Position numbers and translations under genes: made by a program. The notes under the pieces are model-generated. The model was not told the origin of the DNA, made no database searches, and saw only the letters and a program-made list of their open reading frames with translations. Below are positions 8,472 through 17,369 of a stretch of 64,000 bases of DNA, one piece after another. Source of the stretch: Calothrix sp. PCC 7716 (lineage in GTDB: Bacteria > Cyanobacteriota > Cyanobacteriia > Cyanobacteriales > Nostocaceae); NCBI RefSeq assembly GCF_019977735.1, contig NZ_AP025018.1, positions 1,426,001 through 1,490,000 of the forward strand. The letters are read 5' to 3'. How positions within the stretch are numbered: the stretch's first letter is position 1; each line of letters begins with the position of its first letter.

Positions 8472-8930
8472 TTAATGTCTAGGTTTAGAGTTACTAATGC
8501 GGATAATAAAATAACTAATTGCTAAAGATAAAACAGCCAAACCTAAACCAATAATATCTATTCCTTCAACTTTATCTAAATCAAGAATAATGATTTTTCT
8601 GGCTACCGCAATTAAAGATGTTACGATTACTAATTCTACTTGTAATACGTGCTTTTTGAGATAGCCCGTAATATTTTCTAATATTTCTAGGGCAATTAAG
8701 ACGTTTAAAAACAATCCAAACACTTGGAATAATGTCTTATAAAAGCTACCATATTTCGGCGAGACTAGTTCTCTAAATGTAAAGGTGATTAAATCAGCAA
8801 TTGCTACTACAATTACAAGCAACATACAGACTGAGAGAACTTTAGCGACAATCACCTCTAGATTTTCGATGATGTGCATGAAGTTTTCGTCTTTGGTCAT
8901 TTCACGAAACCGTTTAATTAACCCCCTCAT
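8472..8930 (-). CDS. PsiE-family (phosphate-starvation-inducible) membrane protein
   Basis: A 152-residue protein with four hydrophobic segments, at about residues 32-52, 70-92, 98-112 and 125-146, and the family pattern LEILENITGYLKKH followed by ELVIVTSLIAVARKIIILD. PsiE proteins are small inner-membrane proteins of unknown mechanism, first noted in E. coli as phosphate-starvation inducible. In cyanobacteria, copies often occur outside phosphate loci, so the name should not be taken as function. Here it lies between narB and narM, which suggests co-transcription with nitrate reduction genes. Confidence 0.8.
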   Translation of the reverse strand: MRGLIKRFREMTKDENFMHIIENLEVIVAKVLSVCMLLVIVVAIADLITFTFRELVSPKYGSFYKTLFQVFGLFLNVLIALEILENITGYLKKHVLQVELVIVTSLIAVARKIIILDLDKVEGIDIIGLGLAVLSLAISYFIIRISNSKPRH

Positions 8931-9057
8931 CTGCCTTACCCCCTAATAAATACTTATTGCTTGTATAAGTAAGAACACACACAACAGTACGTTAGAGTTT
9001 TCTCTAACGCACTATAAATGCTAAGTAATAACTTTTAAAATCAGACTTGTAAGCAGC

Positions 9058-11295
9058 TTAACATTCAGAGGGTTCTAATTGATAGTTATAAGAAGGCAAA
9101 TTAATTTTAACGGGCGCCAAGCTAACTGCACAGGCTTTTAGCTCTGGTTGTAATGAGTCTGGGCATGATATTGGGTGTGTCATCGCGTTCGCTTCTGCGT
9201 TTTCTGCCCATAAGGCGCCCCAATGCATAGGCACAAACACTGTTCCAGGAGTTATTGCACGGGTTATTTTAGCTTTAAACTTAGCGCTTCCTCGACGCGA
9301 ACCTACTTCAACATATGAATTTTCAGTAATATTTAAGCTAGAAGCATCACGTGGATGAATTTCAATAAATGGTTCGGGGTGCATTTGCCGAATTTTCTCA
9401 ATGCGACCAGTTCGCGTTTGTGTGTGCCAATGTCCGTAAAGTCTTCCTGTTGTTAATATAAACGGATAATCTGGGTCGGGTGGTTCTGCTAAACCGCGTG
9501 AATAATAGGCGCCAAACTTTGCCCGTCCATCTGGTGTAGCAAAACGTAAATCAGTATACAGTCTTTTTGAGTGCCGAGTGCTGAGTGCTGAGTGCCGAGT
9601 TACGTTCTGACACTCAGCACTCAGCACTTTACACTCATCACTCTTTTCTGGGTAAGGCCATTGAATTGGACTATGTTGTAATTTTTCGTGGGAAATACCT
9701 GTAACATCACAAGGACGTCCTAGAGTTAATTGAGTAAATTCGTTATATACATGGGCAGAGTTGGCGAAAGCAAATTCACCCACATAACCTAAACGGCGCC
9801 CGACTTCTGCAAAAATCTCCCAGTCGGCTTTTGCTTCTCCGGGTCCTGGTCGAAACGATTGACATAAAGTTACGACACGTTCCGAATTTGTCATGACACC
9901 AGTTTTTTCACCCCACTGTGCCGCAGGTAAAAGCACATGAGCATAAGCGGCAGTTTCTGTTGGATAATATGCGTCTTGATAAATAGTAAAAGGTGATTTT
10001 AATAAAGCTGCTTTTGTACGTTCAATATCTGGCATACTTACTGCTGGGTTCGTAGCGGCAACCCACAATAAGCCAACATCGCCAGTTTCTAGACCTGTTA
10101 TCATATCCCACGCAGTCAAACCAGGTAATGGTGATATTTTTCCTGGCTTTATTCCCCAAAATTCTTCAACTTCTGCACGGTGTTGGGGATTTTTAATTAA
10201 GCGATAACCTGGGAGCAAGTGCGATAAACCACCAGCTTCACGTCCTCCCATTGCGTTTGGTTGACCTGTTAAAGAAAAGGGTCCACTCCCTGGTCTACCT
10301 ATCTGCCCAGTCATTAAGTGCAAGTTAATAATGGTTCGTACCTTTGCCGTACCTTCAGAAGATTGATTTACTCCCATCGACCATAACGACAGCACGTTTT
10401 TAGAATCAGCCCAATAGCGTGCAGCGGTTGCTAAATCTTGAATAGTAATACCACAGGTACGTGCGACGACATCAGGGGAATAATGACGAATTACTTCTGC
10501 AAAAGCTGGGAAGTTACTTGTACATTCGTCGATAAATCCTGTATCAAGACAACCCCAACGCATCAATAAATGTGCCATTCCATTCATTAAATCAATATCT
10601 GTACCAGGACGAATCGCTAAGTGTAAATCGGCAGCTTCGGCAGTTTGTGTTCGACGTGGGTCAACCACAATCATTTTGACTTTGCGGTTCCTTTTGTGGT
10701 ATTTGGCTAATCGGTTAAAAGCAATAGGGTGGCATTCTGCTGCATTTGTACCAATTAAAAATGCACAGTCGGTTAATTCTAAGTCGTCGTAACAACAGGG
10801 TGGGCCGTCTGAACCAAAGCTTTGAATATACCCAGATACCGCACTGGACATGCACAAACGTGAGTTTGCGTCAAAGTTATTGCTTCCCAGACACCCTTTC
10901 ATTAATTTTTGGGCAACATAGTAATCTTCGGTTTGAAATTGACCTGAACCGTACATGCATATTGCTTCTGGCCCTTGGGTTTGCAGAACTTGTTGAATGC
11001 GCTTGGTAATTAAATTAAATGCTTCATCCCAAGTCGCGCGCCGAAATTTCTCATTCAACGAGTTCCGCACCATTGGAAAATGCAATCTATTTTTATCTAA
11101 TGACTCGGCAATAGTGGCGCCTTTTACACATACCATACCTTGGCTCGATGGATGTGTTTTATCTCCTCGAACTCGCCAAATCGGATTTCCTTCATTATCA
11201 CGATTTGTTGCTTTTCCATGTTGTGCGGGAGGTGATACTTCGAGTCCACACCCAACACCACAATATGGACATAGAGTTTTGGTTGATTCAGTCAT
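9058..11295 (-). CDS. narB: NarB, ferredoxin-dependent assimilatory nitrate reductase
   Basis: A 745-residue molybdopterin oxidoreductase that reduces nitrate to nitrite with ferredoxin in the cytoplasm. The [4Fe-4S] ligands are C9, C12, C16 and C56 (CPYCGVGC ... GMVCVKG). Mo-bis-MGD binding segments follow, such as [20 protein letters not shown], and the C-terminal MopB-binding domain begins near residue 590 ([19 protein letters not shown]). There is no signal peptide, as expected for an assimilatory enzyme. About 25 residues near 550-576 are encoded by an STRR insertion (9568-9645), in frame, so the enzyme carries an extra loop between catalytic and C-terminal domains. The gene follows nrtP by 60 bp. 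Confidence 0.97.
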   Translation of the reverse strand: MTESTKTLCPYCGVGCGLEVSPPAQHGKATNRDNEGNPIWRVRGDKTHPSSQGMVCVKGATIAESLDKNRLHFPMVRNSLNEKFRRATWDEAFNLITKRIQQVLQTQGPEAICMYGSGQFQTEDYYVAQKLMKGCLGSNNFDANSRLCMSSAVSGYIQSFGSDGPPCCYDDLELTDCAFLIGTNAAECHPIAFNRLAKYHKRNRKVKMIVVDPRRTQTAEAADLHLAIRPGTDIDLMNGMAHLLMRWGCLDTGFIDECTSNFPAFAEVIRHYSPDVVARTCGITIQDLATAARYWADSKNVLSLWSMGVNQSSEGTAKVRTIINLHLMTGQIGRPGSGPFSLTGQPNAMGGREAGGLSHLLPGYRLIKNPQHRAEVEEFWGIKPGKISPLPGLTAWDMITGLETGDVGLLWVAATNPAVSMPDIERTKAALLKSPFTIYQDAYYPTETAAYAHVLLPAAQWGEKTGVMTNSERVVTLCQSFRPGPGEAKADWEIFAEVGRRLGYVGEFAFANSAHVYNEFTQLTLGRPCDVTGISHEKLQHSPIQWPYPEKSDECKVLSAECQNVTRHSALSTRHSKRLYTDLRFATPDGRAKFGAYYSRGLAEPPDPDYPFILTTGRLYGHWHTQTRTGRIEKIRQMHPEPFIEIHPRDASSLNITENSYVEVGSRRGSAKFKAKITRAITPGTVFVPMHWGALWAENAEANAMTHPISCPDSLQPELKACAVSLAPVKINLPSYNYQLEPSEC
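9568..9645. repeat. heptameric STRR inserted in frame within narB
   Basis: Tandem units of AGTGCTG (with AGTGCCG variants) are followed, after a short spacer, by inverted CACTCAG/CAGCACT units, making a large imperfect hairpin. The same repeat type is found at 16222-16370, 19674-19750 and 50557-50688. In narB it is translated as a polar insert ([20 protein letters not shown]) without breaking the frame. Confidence 0.85.
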
Positions 11296-11338
11296 AAAAC
11301 CTCAATTGCATTGCAGCCTAATACCCTTTTTCCTGTAG

Positions 11339-11355
11339 GGTGGGCACTGCCCACC
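11339..11355. repeat. GGTGGGCA-N-TGCCCACC palindrome
   Basis: A near-perfect 17-bp palindrome in the narB-nrtP spacer, immediately after the nrtP stop. Similar copies lie at 12982-12998, 18739-18755, 34659-34675, 39982-39998 and 49311-49327. It may serve as a weak terminator or mRNA-stabilising hairpin. Confidence 0.8.
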
Positions 11356-12867
11356 TTACTCTTCCACGAGAACACCAGAAGTTACTTGTTCAGATTCATT
11401 GGTTGCTGGTGATTCTCCTTCGTACTTCTCAGCGAATGAACCTTTGGGTTCTTTGAGGAAGAAACCACACATGAACGCACATACTATTGCTGTTATACCC
11501 ATTGTGCTAAATAGTGTTGATGGGTCAGTTAAGCTGTAGATTGTTAAATAAACTACGCCACCAAAGTTACCATAGGCGCCAACGTTTCCTGCAATTTGTC
11601 CTGTTGCTTCTTTCTTAATTAAAGGCACAATTCCATAAGTGGCGCCGCATCCAGCTTGAGCAAAGTAAGCTGCAAACATTGTGGCAGCTATTGCGAGTGG
11701 AAGGGGCCAGCTTTTATTGATGAAGTGAATAGTTAAATAACCAATTCCAATACCAACACTAAGAATAGTCATTGTCCATTTACGTGAGCCAAGTTTATCA
11801 GAGATTAAGCCACCGCTAGGACGAGAAACCAAGTTTAAAAAGGGATAAGTTGCAGCTATCATTCCAGCGACTACATGTTCTAAACCAAAAGTCTTTTCAA
11901 AGAATGCAGGCAACATGGAAACAGCAGCTAGTTCTGAACCAAAATTTGTAACGTAGGTAAACTCAAGTAATGCAACTTGACCAAATTGAAAGCGTTGAGA
12001 AGGGGAATAAGTTTTTCGACCAGCCAAAAGTTCTGAGTTAACTTGATAAGCTTTGTAAGTTTGGAAAGCGAATAATCCTAAAAGTAGCACCCAAACTATA
12101 TACATTTGACTTGCAGTCAAAAAATGAATATTTTTCTGTTCTAGGCGCCAAGCGAGAAGACCTAGGGCAAATATTAAACCAAAGTTCGAGACAATCATTG
12201 CCCAGAAGCTTTTGACACTTGTTACTTCCAAGGCGCCGTTTTTCTTGGGACGTTTGTAAGCTTTTCCTGGTGGAGTATTTTCAACAGATTTATAATAAAT
12301 AACGCCATATACAGCAGCAATAATTCCTGTTAGTCCTATTGTCAGGCGCCAGTTTGAACCACCACCAGCTAAAAACCCTGTTGCAACTGCAATTATAGGT
12401 AAAGCAAACTCTGCACCAAAGGCGCCGAAATTACCCCAACCACCATAAACACCTTGGGCAATGCCAATATCTTTGGGTGGAAACCATTCAGCTACCATCC
12501 GGATACCAACAACGAATCCGGAACCAACAATACCCATTAACAAGCGACTAATTACTAACTCACTAAAGCTATGAGACAGCGCTGTTGCCAAACAAGGAAC
12601 TGCTGCAAACATCAACAGCACTGAGTATGTAATTCTTGGACCAAAACGGTCTAAAAGCATACCAATAATAATGCGTGCGGGTATTGTCAGGGCTAGATTA
12701 CAAATACCCAAAGTTTTAATTTGTTCAGGTAATAAATGTAATTCTTTACCAATCGTGGTAGCAAAAGGAGCAAAATTGAACCAGCACACAAACGTGAGAA
12801 AGAATGCGAACCAAGTTTGATGCAAAATTCGATAGCGACCCTTGAATGTAAATAGTTTCTTGAGCAT
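11356..12867 (-). CDS. nrtP: NrtP, major-facilitator nitrate/nitrite permease
   Basis: A 503-residue MFS protein of the NarK/NrtP (NNP) family with about 12 membrane helices. Family signatures include the substrate arginine region near LLMGIVGSGFVVGIRM, the nitrate signature GGWGNFGAFGAE, and a second one GNVGAYGNFGGVVY. The start is set at the ATG at 12867 (MLKKLFTFKGRY), preceded by GAAAGGG; an upstream in-frame ATG at 12918 adds 17 unlikely residues. NrtP carries out high-affinity nitrate/nitrite uptake, typical of marine and some filamentous cyanobacteria. Here it is next to the complete ABC transporter nrtABCD, separated by a terminator after nrtD, so it probably has its own promoter. 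Confidence 0.95.
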   Translation of the reverse strand: MLKKLFTFKGRYRILHQTWFAFFLTFVCWFNFAPFATTIGKELHLLPEQIKTLGICNLALTIPARIIIGMLLDRFGPRITYSVLLMFAAVPCLATALSHSFSELVISRLLMGIVGSGFVVGIRMVAEWFPPKDIGIAQGVYGGWGNFGAFGAEFALPIIAVATGFLAGGGSNWRLTIGLTGIIAAVYGVIYYKSVENTPPGKAYKRPKKNGALEVTSVKSFWAMIVSNFGLIFALGLLAWRLEQKNIHFLTASQMYIVWVLLLGLFAFQTYKAYQVNSELLAGRKTYSPSQRFQFGQVALLEFTYVTNFGSELAAVSMLPAFFEKTFGLEHVVAGMIAATYPFLNLVSRPSGGLISDKLGSRKWTMTILSVGIGIGYLTIHFINKSWPLPLAIAATMFAAYFAQAGCGATYGIVPLIKKEATGQIAGNVGAYGNFGGVVYLTIYSLTDPSTLFSTMGITAIVCAFMCGFFLKEPKGSFAEKYEGESPATNESEQVTSGVLVEE

Positions 12868-12981
12868 ATTACCCTTTCTCGAACAAAAAATACGTAAGCC
12901 AAAATCAAGACTATTCAAGCAAATAATCTTATCTACTTATTCAAATAAAACCAAAAATTTGGTGCTAGTAGTTCACAGTAG

Positions 12982-12998
12982 GGTGGGCATTGCCCACC
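12982..12998. repeat. GGTGGGCATTGCCCACC palindrome
   Basis: A perfect 17-bp copy of the dispersed palindrome in the leader of nrtP. It sits about 115 bp before the nrtP start, so it could form a hairpin in the 5' leader if transcription starts upstream. Confidence 0.8.
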
Positions 12999-13151
12999 TT
13001 ACTACATTGTGCCCATTGTCTCTTCGTGGTTCTTTATCTTACACATAAGTATTGTGTATTAATGAATAATCTAAAAAGCTTTCTTATATACAAATTAGAA
13101 CTAAGACGCAACTATATTGGTATCACCTGTAACCGTTTGAAAGTATCCATG

Positions 13152-13177
13152 AAAAAAACGCATTGAAGCAATGCGTT
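13152..13177 (-). terminator. intrinsic terminator after nrtD
   Basis: The stem AACGCATT / AATGCGTT (13157-13164 and 13170-13177) with a five-base loop is followed on the minus strand by a run of seven T residues. It lies about 60 bp after the nrtD stop, and would separate the nirA-nrtABCD transcript from nrtP-narB. Confidence 0.8.
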
Positions 13178-13238
13178 ATAAAAGATACTCTCACCAAAGA
13201 AACCAGACTTCTGATGAAAAGAAGCCCGGTTTCTGTCT

Positions 13239-14069
13239 TTATTCTTCTACATGAGCGCAACGACGATAGAGAAAATCGAGAGCATAATTACGAAGCTCGT
13301 AGTATTTCGTGTCTTCCATAATGCGCTTGCGGTTGCGGGGACGAGAAAACGGAATGTCAAGAACCTCGCCAATTTGTGCAGCAGGCCCGTTAGTCATCAT
13401 TACAAGTCGGTCAGCGAGAAACAAAGCTTCATCAATATCATGCGTAATCATCAACACAGTCACTTGATGCTCGCGCCAAATTTGTAGTAGTTCTTCCTGC
13501 AACTCCTCTTTAGTAATAGCATCAAGGGCGCCGAAAGGTTCATCAAGAATTAATACTTTAGGACGAATACTAAGCGCACGGGCAATCGCAACCCGTTGTT
13601 TCATCCCACCAGAAATTTGTGAAGGTCTTTTTTCAGCAGCTTCTGTCAAACCTACGAGCGCTAAATGCTCTTTAACAATTGCCCTTTTTTCAGCTTCGAT
13701 TTTTTCGGGGAAAACCGCATCAACAGCCAAGTACACATTTTCAAATACCGACAGCCAAGGCAGTAAACAGTAATTTTGAAATACCATCATCCGGTCTGGG
13801 CCGGGTTCAGTAATAGGTGTATCTTGCAGCAGTACAACACCCTCAGTAGGAGTATTGAAACCCGAAATCATATTTAGCAGCGTTGACTTACCGCAACCAG
13901 AGTGACCAATTAAGCAAACAAACTCACCCTCACGAACCTTAAGGTCTATTCCATCAAGAACAGTGTATGGACCATCCGCTGTTGGGTAAATCTTGCTAAC
14001 GCCTTCGACGACTAAAAAATTGTCGGATGCTCTCGTGTCCCGTTGATTCGATTGAATTGTTGTTTGCAT
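13239..14069 (-). CDS. nrtD: NrtD, nitrate ABC transporter ATP-binding subunit
   Basis: A 276-residue ABC ATPase. Walker A GHSGCGKST is at 55-63, the signature ISGGMKQRV at 152-160, and Walker B LILDEPFG at 173-180, with H-loop ITHDIDEAL near 210. It has no fused C-terminal domain, which separates NrtD from NrtC. NrtC and NrtD form the ATPase pair driving nitrate/nitrite import through NrtB. It starts 144 bp after nrtC and ends before a clear terminator, as the last gene of the nirA transcript. Confidence 0.96.
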   Translation of the reverse strand: MQTTIQSNQRDTRASDNFLVVEGVSKIYPTADGPYTVLDGIDLKVREGEFVCLIGHSGCGKSTLLNMISGFNTPTEGVVLLQDTPITEPGPDRMMVFQNYCLLPWLSVFENVYLAVDAVFPEKIEAEKRAIVKEHLALVGLTEAAEKRPSQISGGMKQRVAIARALSIRPKVLILDEPFGALDAITKEELQEELLQIWREHQVTVLMITHDIDEALFLADRLVMMTNGPAAQIGEVLDIPFSRPRNRKRIMEDTKYYELRNYALDFLYRRCAHVEE

Positions 14070-14096
14070 ATTATTTAAGGTAATGATGGGTAATTA

Positions 14097-14215
14097 AGAA
14101 ACCCGGTTTCTGGTTGAATATCTACTTGTATAAACAAAATTTTGCGTAAAGAAACCGGGTTTCTAGTTCGATATTGTTCGTACAATTAAAAATTTTGCGT
14201 AGAAACCCGGTTTCT
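14097..14215. repeat. three AGAAACCCGGTTTCT palindromes in the nrtC-nrtD spacer
   Basis: Copies lie at 14097-14111, 14150-14164 and 14201-14215, separated by related AT-rich segments (TTTTGCGTA before two of them). The third copy contains the nrtC stop codon. The same palindrome occurs at 33011-33025, 35719-35785 (two) and 36910-36975 (two), mostly as pairs 50 bp apart. Confidence 0.8.
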
Positions 14216-16217
14216 AGAAGAACATTTCTTCAATGCGTATTTGACGCTTGATTTCTAAACTGTTGAGATATTCAATTGGGTCTGATGGGTTAAAAACTTT
14301 GCCATCAAATAAGTGAATTGGGTTATCCCATCCAATATCAAGAACACCTAAGTCGCGTGCTGCGGCGCCAAATATATCTGGACGGCAAACTCGTTCAATG
14401 ACTTCTACCCAGTTTTTTGGGAATGGTATTAAGCCCCAGCGTGCCATCTGTGTCATCATCCACAGTATTTCTGTACGGTTGGGACAATTTGTTTTATTGA
14501 CAAAAAATCTAATATATGAAGTTAACTCTTGCGGTTTACTACCATCTGCGCGTTCGTAAGGTGTTACAAAACCAGGACGAACATACACAGGGTCTATATC
14601 AAGATATTCAGGACGACAGATAATTTTAAGAATTTCTTCTCGGTTGCGAAGGTCGTCACAATATTCGCAAGCTTCCAATAAAGCTTTAATAAGAGCAAGA
14701 TAAGTTTCGGGATATTGTTGTGCCCATTCTTCTCTGACTCCCAAAACTTTAGCAGGTTGTCCCGCCCAAATTTCTAAAGCTGTCGCAGCAACAAAACCTA
14801 CCTTTTTGTGAACTGCCATATAATTCCAAGGTTCACCAGCACAGTAACCATCTAGTGTTCCCGCTTCAAGTTGCGAAGCCATTTGCATTGGTGGTAATAC
14901 CGTTAAATTGACATCTTGGTCAGGGTCAATACCACCAGCAGCTAACCAATAACGCAAAATAAAGTTCTGCATTGACGTAGGATGCACAACTCCCATATTC
15001 ATAACATGGTCAGCATCCGCGTTAATTGCAGCTTTCAAATCTGAGACAGTTCTTACGCCTTGGTCGTATAATTTTTTACTTAAAGTAATTGCGTTAGCAT
15101 TGCGGGAAAGATTAAGCGCGTTAACTACAGGAATTGGGGTTTTACCACCGGCGCCTAAAGTTAAAGCTAGGGGCATTCCTGCTACCATTTGAGCAGCATC
15201 AAGTCTACCCGTTCCAACCCCAAATGCAATATCCTTCCAACTGGTTTCGCGAGTCAGGTTAATTTCTTCTAATCCGTATTTAGCGAAAAAGCCTTTTTCT
15301 TTAGCTACAATTAAAGGCGCCGTGTCAGTTAAAGGTAAAAAGCCAATATCTAGATTGATTTTCTCTAAACCGTTGCGAGATATTAGTGCTGGGGTAGCGG
15401 TCTTTTGAACTTGTTGAGCTTGTTGACGTTTCTTAGCTTGCTTCTGCTGATTAAGGAAATTTATTATTTCATTCCGCATGTTGTAATAATCTGGATGATT
15501 AACAACTTCCATTCTTTGACGAGGACGCGGAATGTCTACTTCTAAAATTTGACCAATATGTGCTTCTGGCCCATTTGTCAACATCACAATGCGGTCAGAA
15601 AGCAATAATGCCTCATCAACATCATGCGTTACCATCACACAAGTTAATTTGTTTTCGTTGCAGATTTTCATTAGCTGTTCCTGCAACCCACCTCTTGTCA
15701 ACGCATCGAGGGCGCCGAAAGGCTCATCGAGTAATAATAACTTAGGACGAATTGCCAAAGCGCGCGCTATTGATACCCGTTGTTTCATCCCACCAGATAA
15801 TTCAGACGGTAGTTTATTTGCATGGCGCCGTAGTCCCACCATATCAATATTATGTTCGACAATTGAGCGGCGCTCACCTCTGGGCTTGTCTTGATAAACT
15901 TCATCAACAGCCAAAGCGATATTATCGCGAACATTTAACCAAGGTAGCAACGAGTAGTTTTGAAACACCACCATTCGGTCGGGTCCAGGTTCGCGTATTT
16001 CACGTCCTTCAAGTGTTACACCGCCAATCGAGGCACGGTCTAACCCCGCAATAATATTAAGTAAAGTCGATTTACCACAACCAGAATGCCCAATTAGTGA
16101 AATAAACTCACCTTGTTGAATCTTCAATTCAATATTTTTGAGGGCAATATAAGTCTTACCATTGGGCAAATCGAATACGCGGTCAATATGGTCTACTTCA
16201 ACAAAACAAGTTGTCAT
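14214..16217 (-). CDS. nrtC: NrtC, nitrate ABC transporter ATPase fused to NrtA-like domain
   Basis: A 667-residue fusion. Residues 1 to about 255 are an ABC ATPase: Walker A GHSGCGKST at 43-51, signature LSGGMKQRV from 140, Walker B LLLLDEPFG at 160-168. After a Gln/Lys-rich linker (about 255-285) comes an NrtA-like substrate-binding domain (LDIGFLPLTDTAPLIVAKEKGFF onward) without a signal peptide, so it faces the cytoplasm. In Synechococcus this domain is regulatory and mediates ammonium inhibition of uptake. It is followed by nrtD after a repeat-filled spacer. Confidence 0.97.
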   Translation of the reverse strand: MTTCFVEVDHIDRVFDLPNGKTYIALKNIELKIQQGEFISLIGHSGCGKSTLLNIIAGLDRASIGGVTLEGREIREPGPDRMVVFQNYSLLPWLNVRDNIALAVDEVYQDKPRGERRSIVEHNIDMVGLRRHANKLPSELSGGMKQRVSIARALAIRPKLLLLDEPFGALDALTRGGLQEQLMKICNENKLTCVMVTHDVDEALLLSDRIVMLTNGPEAHIGQILEVDIPRPRQRMEVVNHPDYYNMRNEIINFLNQQKQAKKRQQAQQVQKTATPALISRNGLEKINLDIGFLPLTDTAPLIVAKEKGFFAKYGLEEINLTRETSWKDIAFGVGTGRLDAAQMVAGMPLALTLGAGGKTPIPVVNALNLSRNANAITLSKKLYDQGVRTVSDLKAAINADADHVMNMGVVHPTSMQNFILRYWLAAGGIDPDQDVNLTVLPPMQMASQLEAGTLDGYCAGEPWNYMAVHKKVGFVAATALEIWAGQPAKVLGVREEWAQQYPETYLALIKALLEACEYCDDLRNREEILKIICRPEYLDIDPVYVRPGFVTPYERADGSKPQELTSYIRFFVNKTNCPNRTEILWMMTQMARWGLIPFPKNWVEVIERVCRPDIFGAAARDLGVLDIGWDNPIHLFDGKVFNPSDPIEYLNSLEIKRQIRIEEMFF

Positions 16218-16221
16218 TTTT

Positions 16222-16370
16222 TTAGTTAGGAGTTAGGAGTGCTGAGTGGAAAGTGCTGAGTGCTGAGTAGAGTTAGAAGTGAAGAGTGAGAAGTTAGGAG
16301 TTAGGAGTTAGGAGTTAGGAGTTAGGAATAAAACTCAGCACTCAGCACTCAGCACTCAGCACTTTCTACT
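16222..16370. repeat. large STRR hairpin between nrtB and nrtC
   Basis: The spacer holds AGTGCTG units, at least five GTTAGGA units, and then inverted CTCAGCA units. It fills practically all the DNA between the nrtB stop and the nrtC start. The arrangement A-B-A' folds back on itself and is nearly the inverse of that at 50557-50688. Confidence 0.88.
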
Positions 16371-17243
16371 TTATTTTTGTTCTGCTGGAATTACTAAGCT
16401 GGCAACAAAACCAATTGCGCGGTCGAGTAAAAGACCTACAACACCGATGTAAACTAGTGCTAATACAACTTGACCCATGTCACCGCTGTTATAAGCATTC
16501 CAGATAAAGAAACCTAAACCACCGGCGCCATCACTACTACCAGCGTTAACCATTTCGGCAGCAACAATTGCTAACCATGCTAAACCAATACCAATTCGTA
16601 ATCCGCTGAAAATGTAAGGAACTGCTGCGGGGAATAATATTTTAAAGAAATACTTTCTTCCTTTTAATCGTAAAACTCTCGCAACGTTGCGATAATCTTG
16701 GGGTATTTGCTGTACTCCAACTGTAGTGTTAATAACAATTGGCCAAACTGCGGTAATAAAAATTACAAAAATAGCTGCTAATTCACTCTTACTAATACCA
16801 CCTAATGCGGGTACAGCAGATAAAGCAATAGGCAACCAAGCAAGGGGAGGAACTGTTCGTAATATTTGAAAAATTGGATCGAGTGCTTCAAACATTAAAC
16901 GATTAGTACCTGTTAGCACTCCTAAAGCGATACCAATAGTTGCCGCTAAAAAATAACCGTAACCAACGCGCTGTAAACTAGCCAGTAATTGGAATGCTAA
17001 ACCTTTACCGTCGTCATCATCAAGAAAAGGATTGAAGAGGAATTTTTGAACTTTAGGGTCTGAAAGAATTTGAATTGGTCCAGGGAATTCGGCATCCGGC
17101 GCCGAACAAAGTATTTGCCAAATGACTAAGAAAATGAAAATAGCAACTAAAGGAGGAATTGCTTTTTTAGAATTTTTTAGTATTTGGCTTACTAGTTTAC
17201 TGCTAGTATTTTTAGTAGAGAATCTGCCTGCTTGTACTGCCAT
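16371..17243 (-). CDS. nrtB: NrtB, nitrate ABC transporter permease
   Basis: A 290-residue membrane permease with about six helices. The first helix (PPLVAIFIFLVIWQILCS) follows a basic N-terminus. The EAA-like loop contacting the ATPases is around DYRNVARVLRLKGRKYFFKI, followed by LFPAAVPYIFSGLRIGIG. It imports nitrate and nitrite with lipoprotein NrtA and ATPases NrtC/NrtD. The spacing to nrtA (126 bp) and nrtC (153 bp) is unusually wide for an operon because of repeats. Confidence 0.95.
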   Translation of the reverse strand: MAVQAGRFSTKNTSSKLVSQILKNSKKAIPPLVAIFIFLVIWQILCSAPDAEFPGPIQILSDPKVQKFLFNPFLDDDDGKGLAFQLLASLQRVGYGYFLAATIGIALGVLTGTNRLMFEALDPIFQILRTVPPLAWLPIALSAVPALGGISKSELAAIFVIFITAVWPIVINTTVGVQQIPQDYRNVARVLRLKGRKYFFKILFPAAVPYIFSGLRIGIGLAWLAIVAAEMVNAGSSDGAGGLGFFIWNAYNSGDMGQVVLALVYIGVVGLLLDRAIGFVASLVIPAEQK

Positions 17244-17277
17244 ATTTATATTTTAGATTGTGAATAACGTATTTATG

Positions 17278-17350
17278 CTTGTAGTAAGCACTTCAGTGCT
17301 TGTCTTGTAGTGCTTGTCTTAAGAGAAGCACTAAAGTGCTTACTACGAAC
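17278..17350. repeat. inverted repeat with AGCACTTCAGTGCTT units in nrtA-nrtB spacer
   Basis: Units related to GTAGTAAGCACTTCAGTGCT occur first in direct and then inverted orientation (CACTAAAGTGCTTACTAC), so the whole spacer folds as a hairpin. It belongs to neither the CAGCACT STRR nor the GGGTTTC palindrome family, though the AGTGCT core is similar to the STRR. Confidence 0.75.
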
Positions 17351-17369
17351 TCACCCACCCACCCATTCA

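Noticed and set aside
13115-13135. Possible NtcA site before nrtP (GTA-N8-AAC)
   Set aside because: One half-site deviates from TAC and no TAN3T box was found at the required distance.
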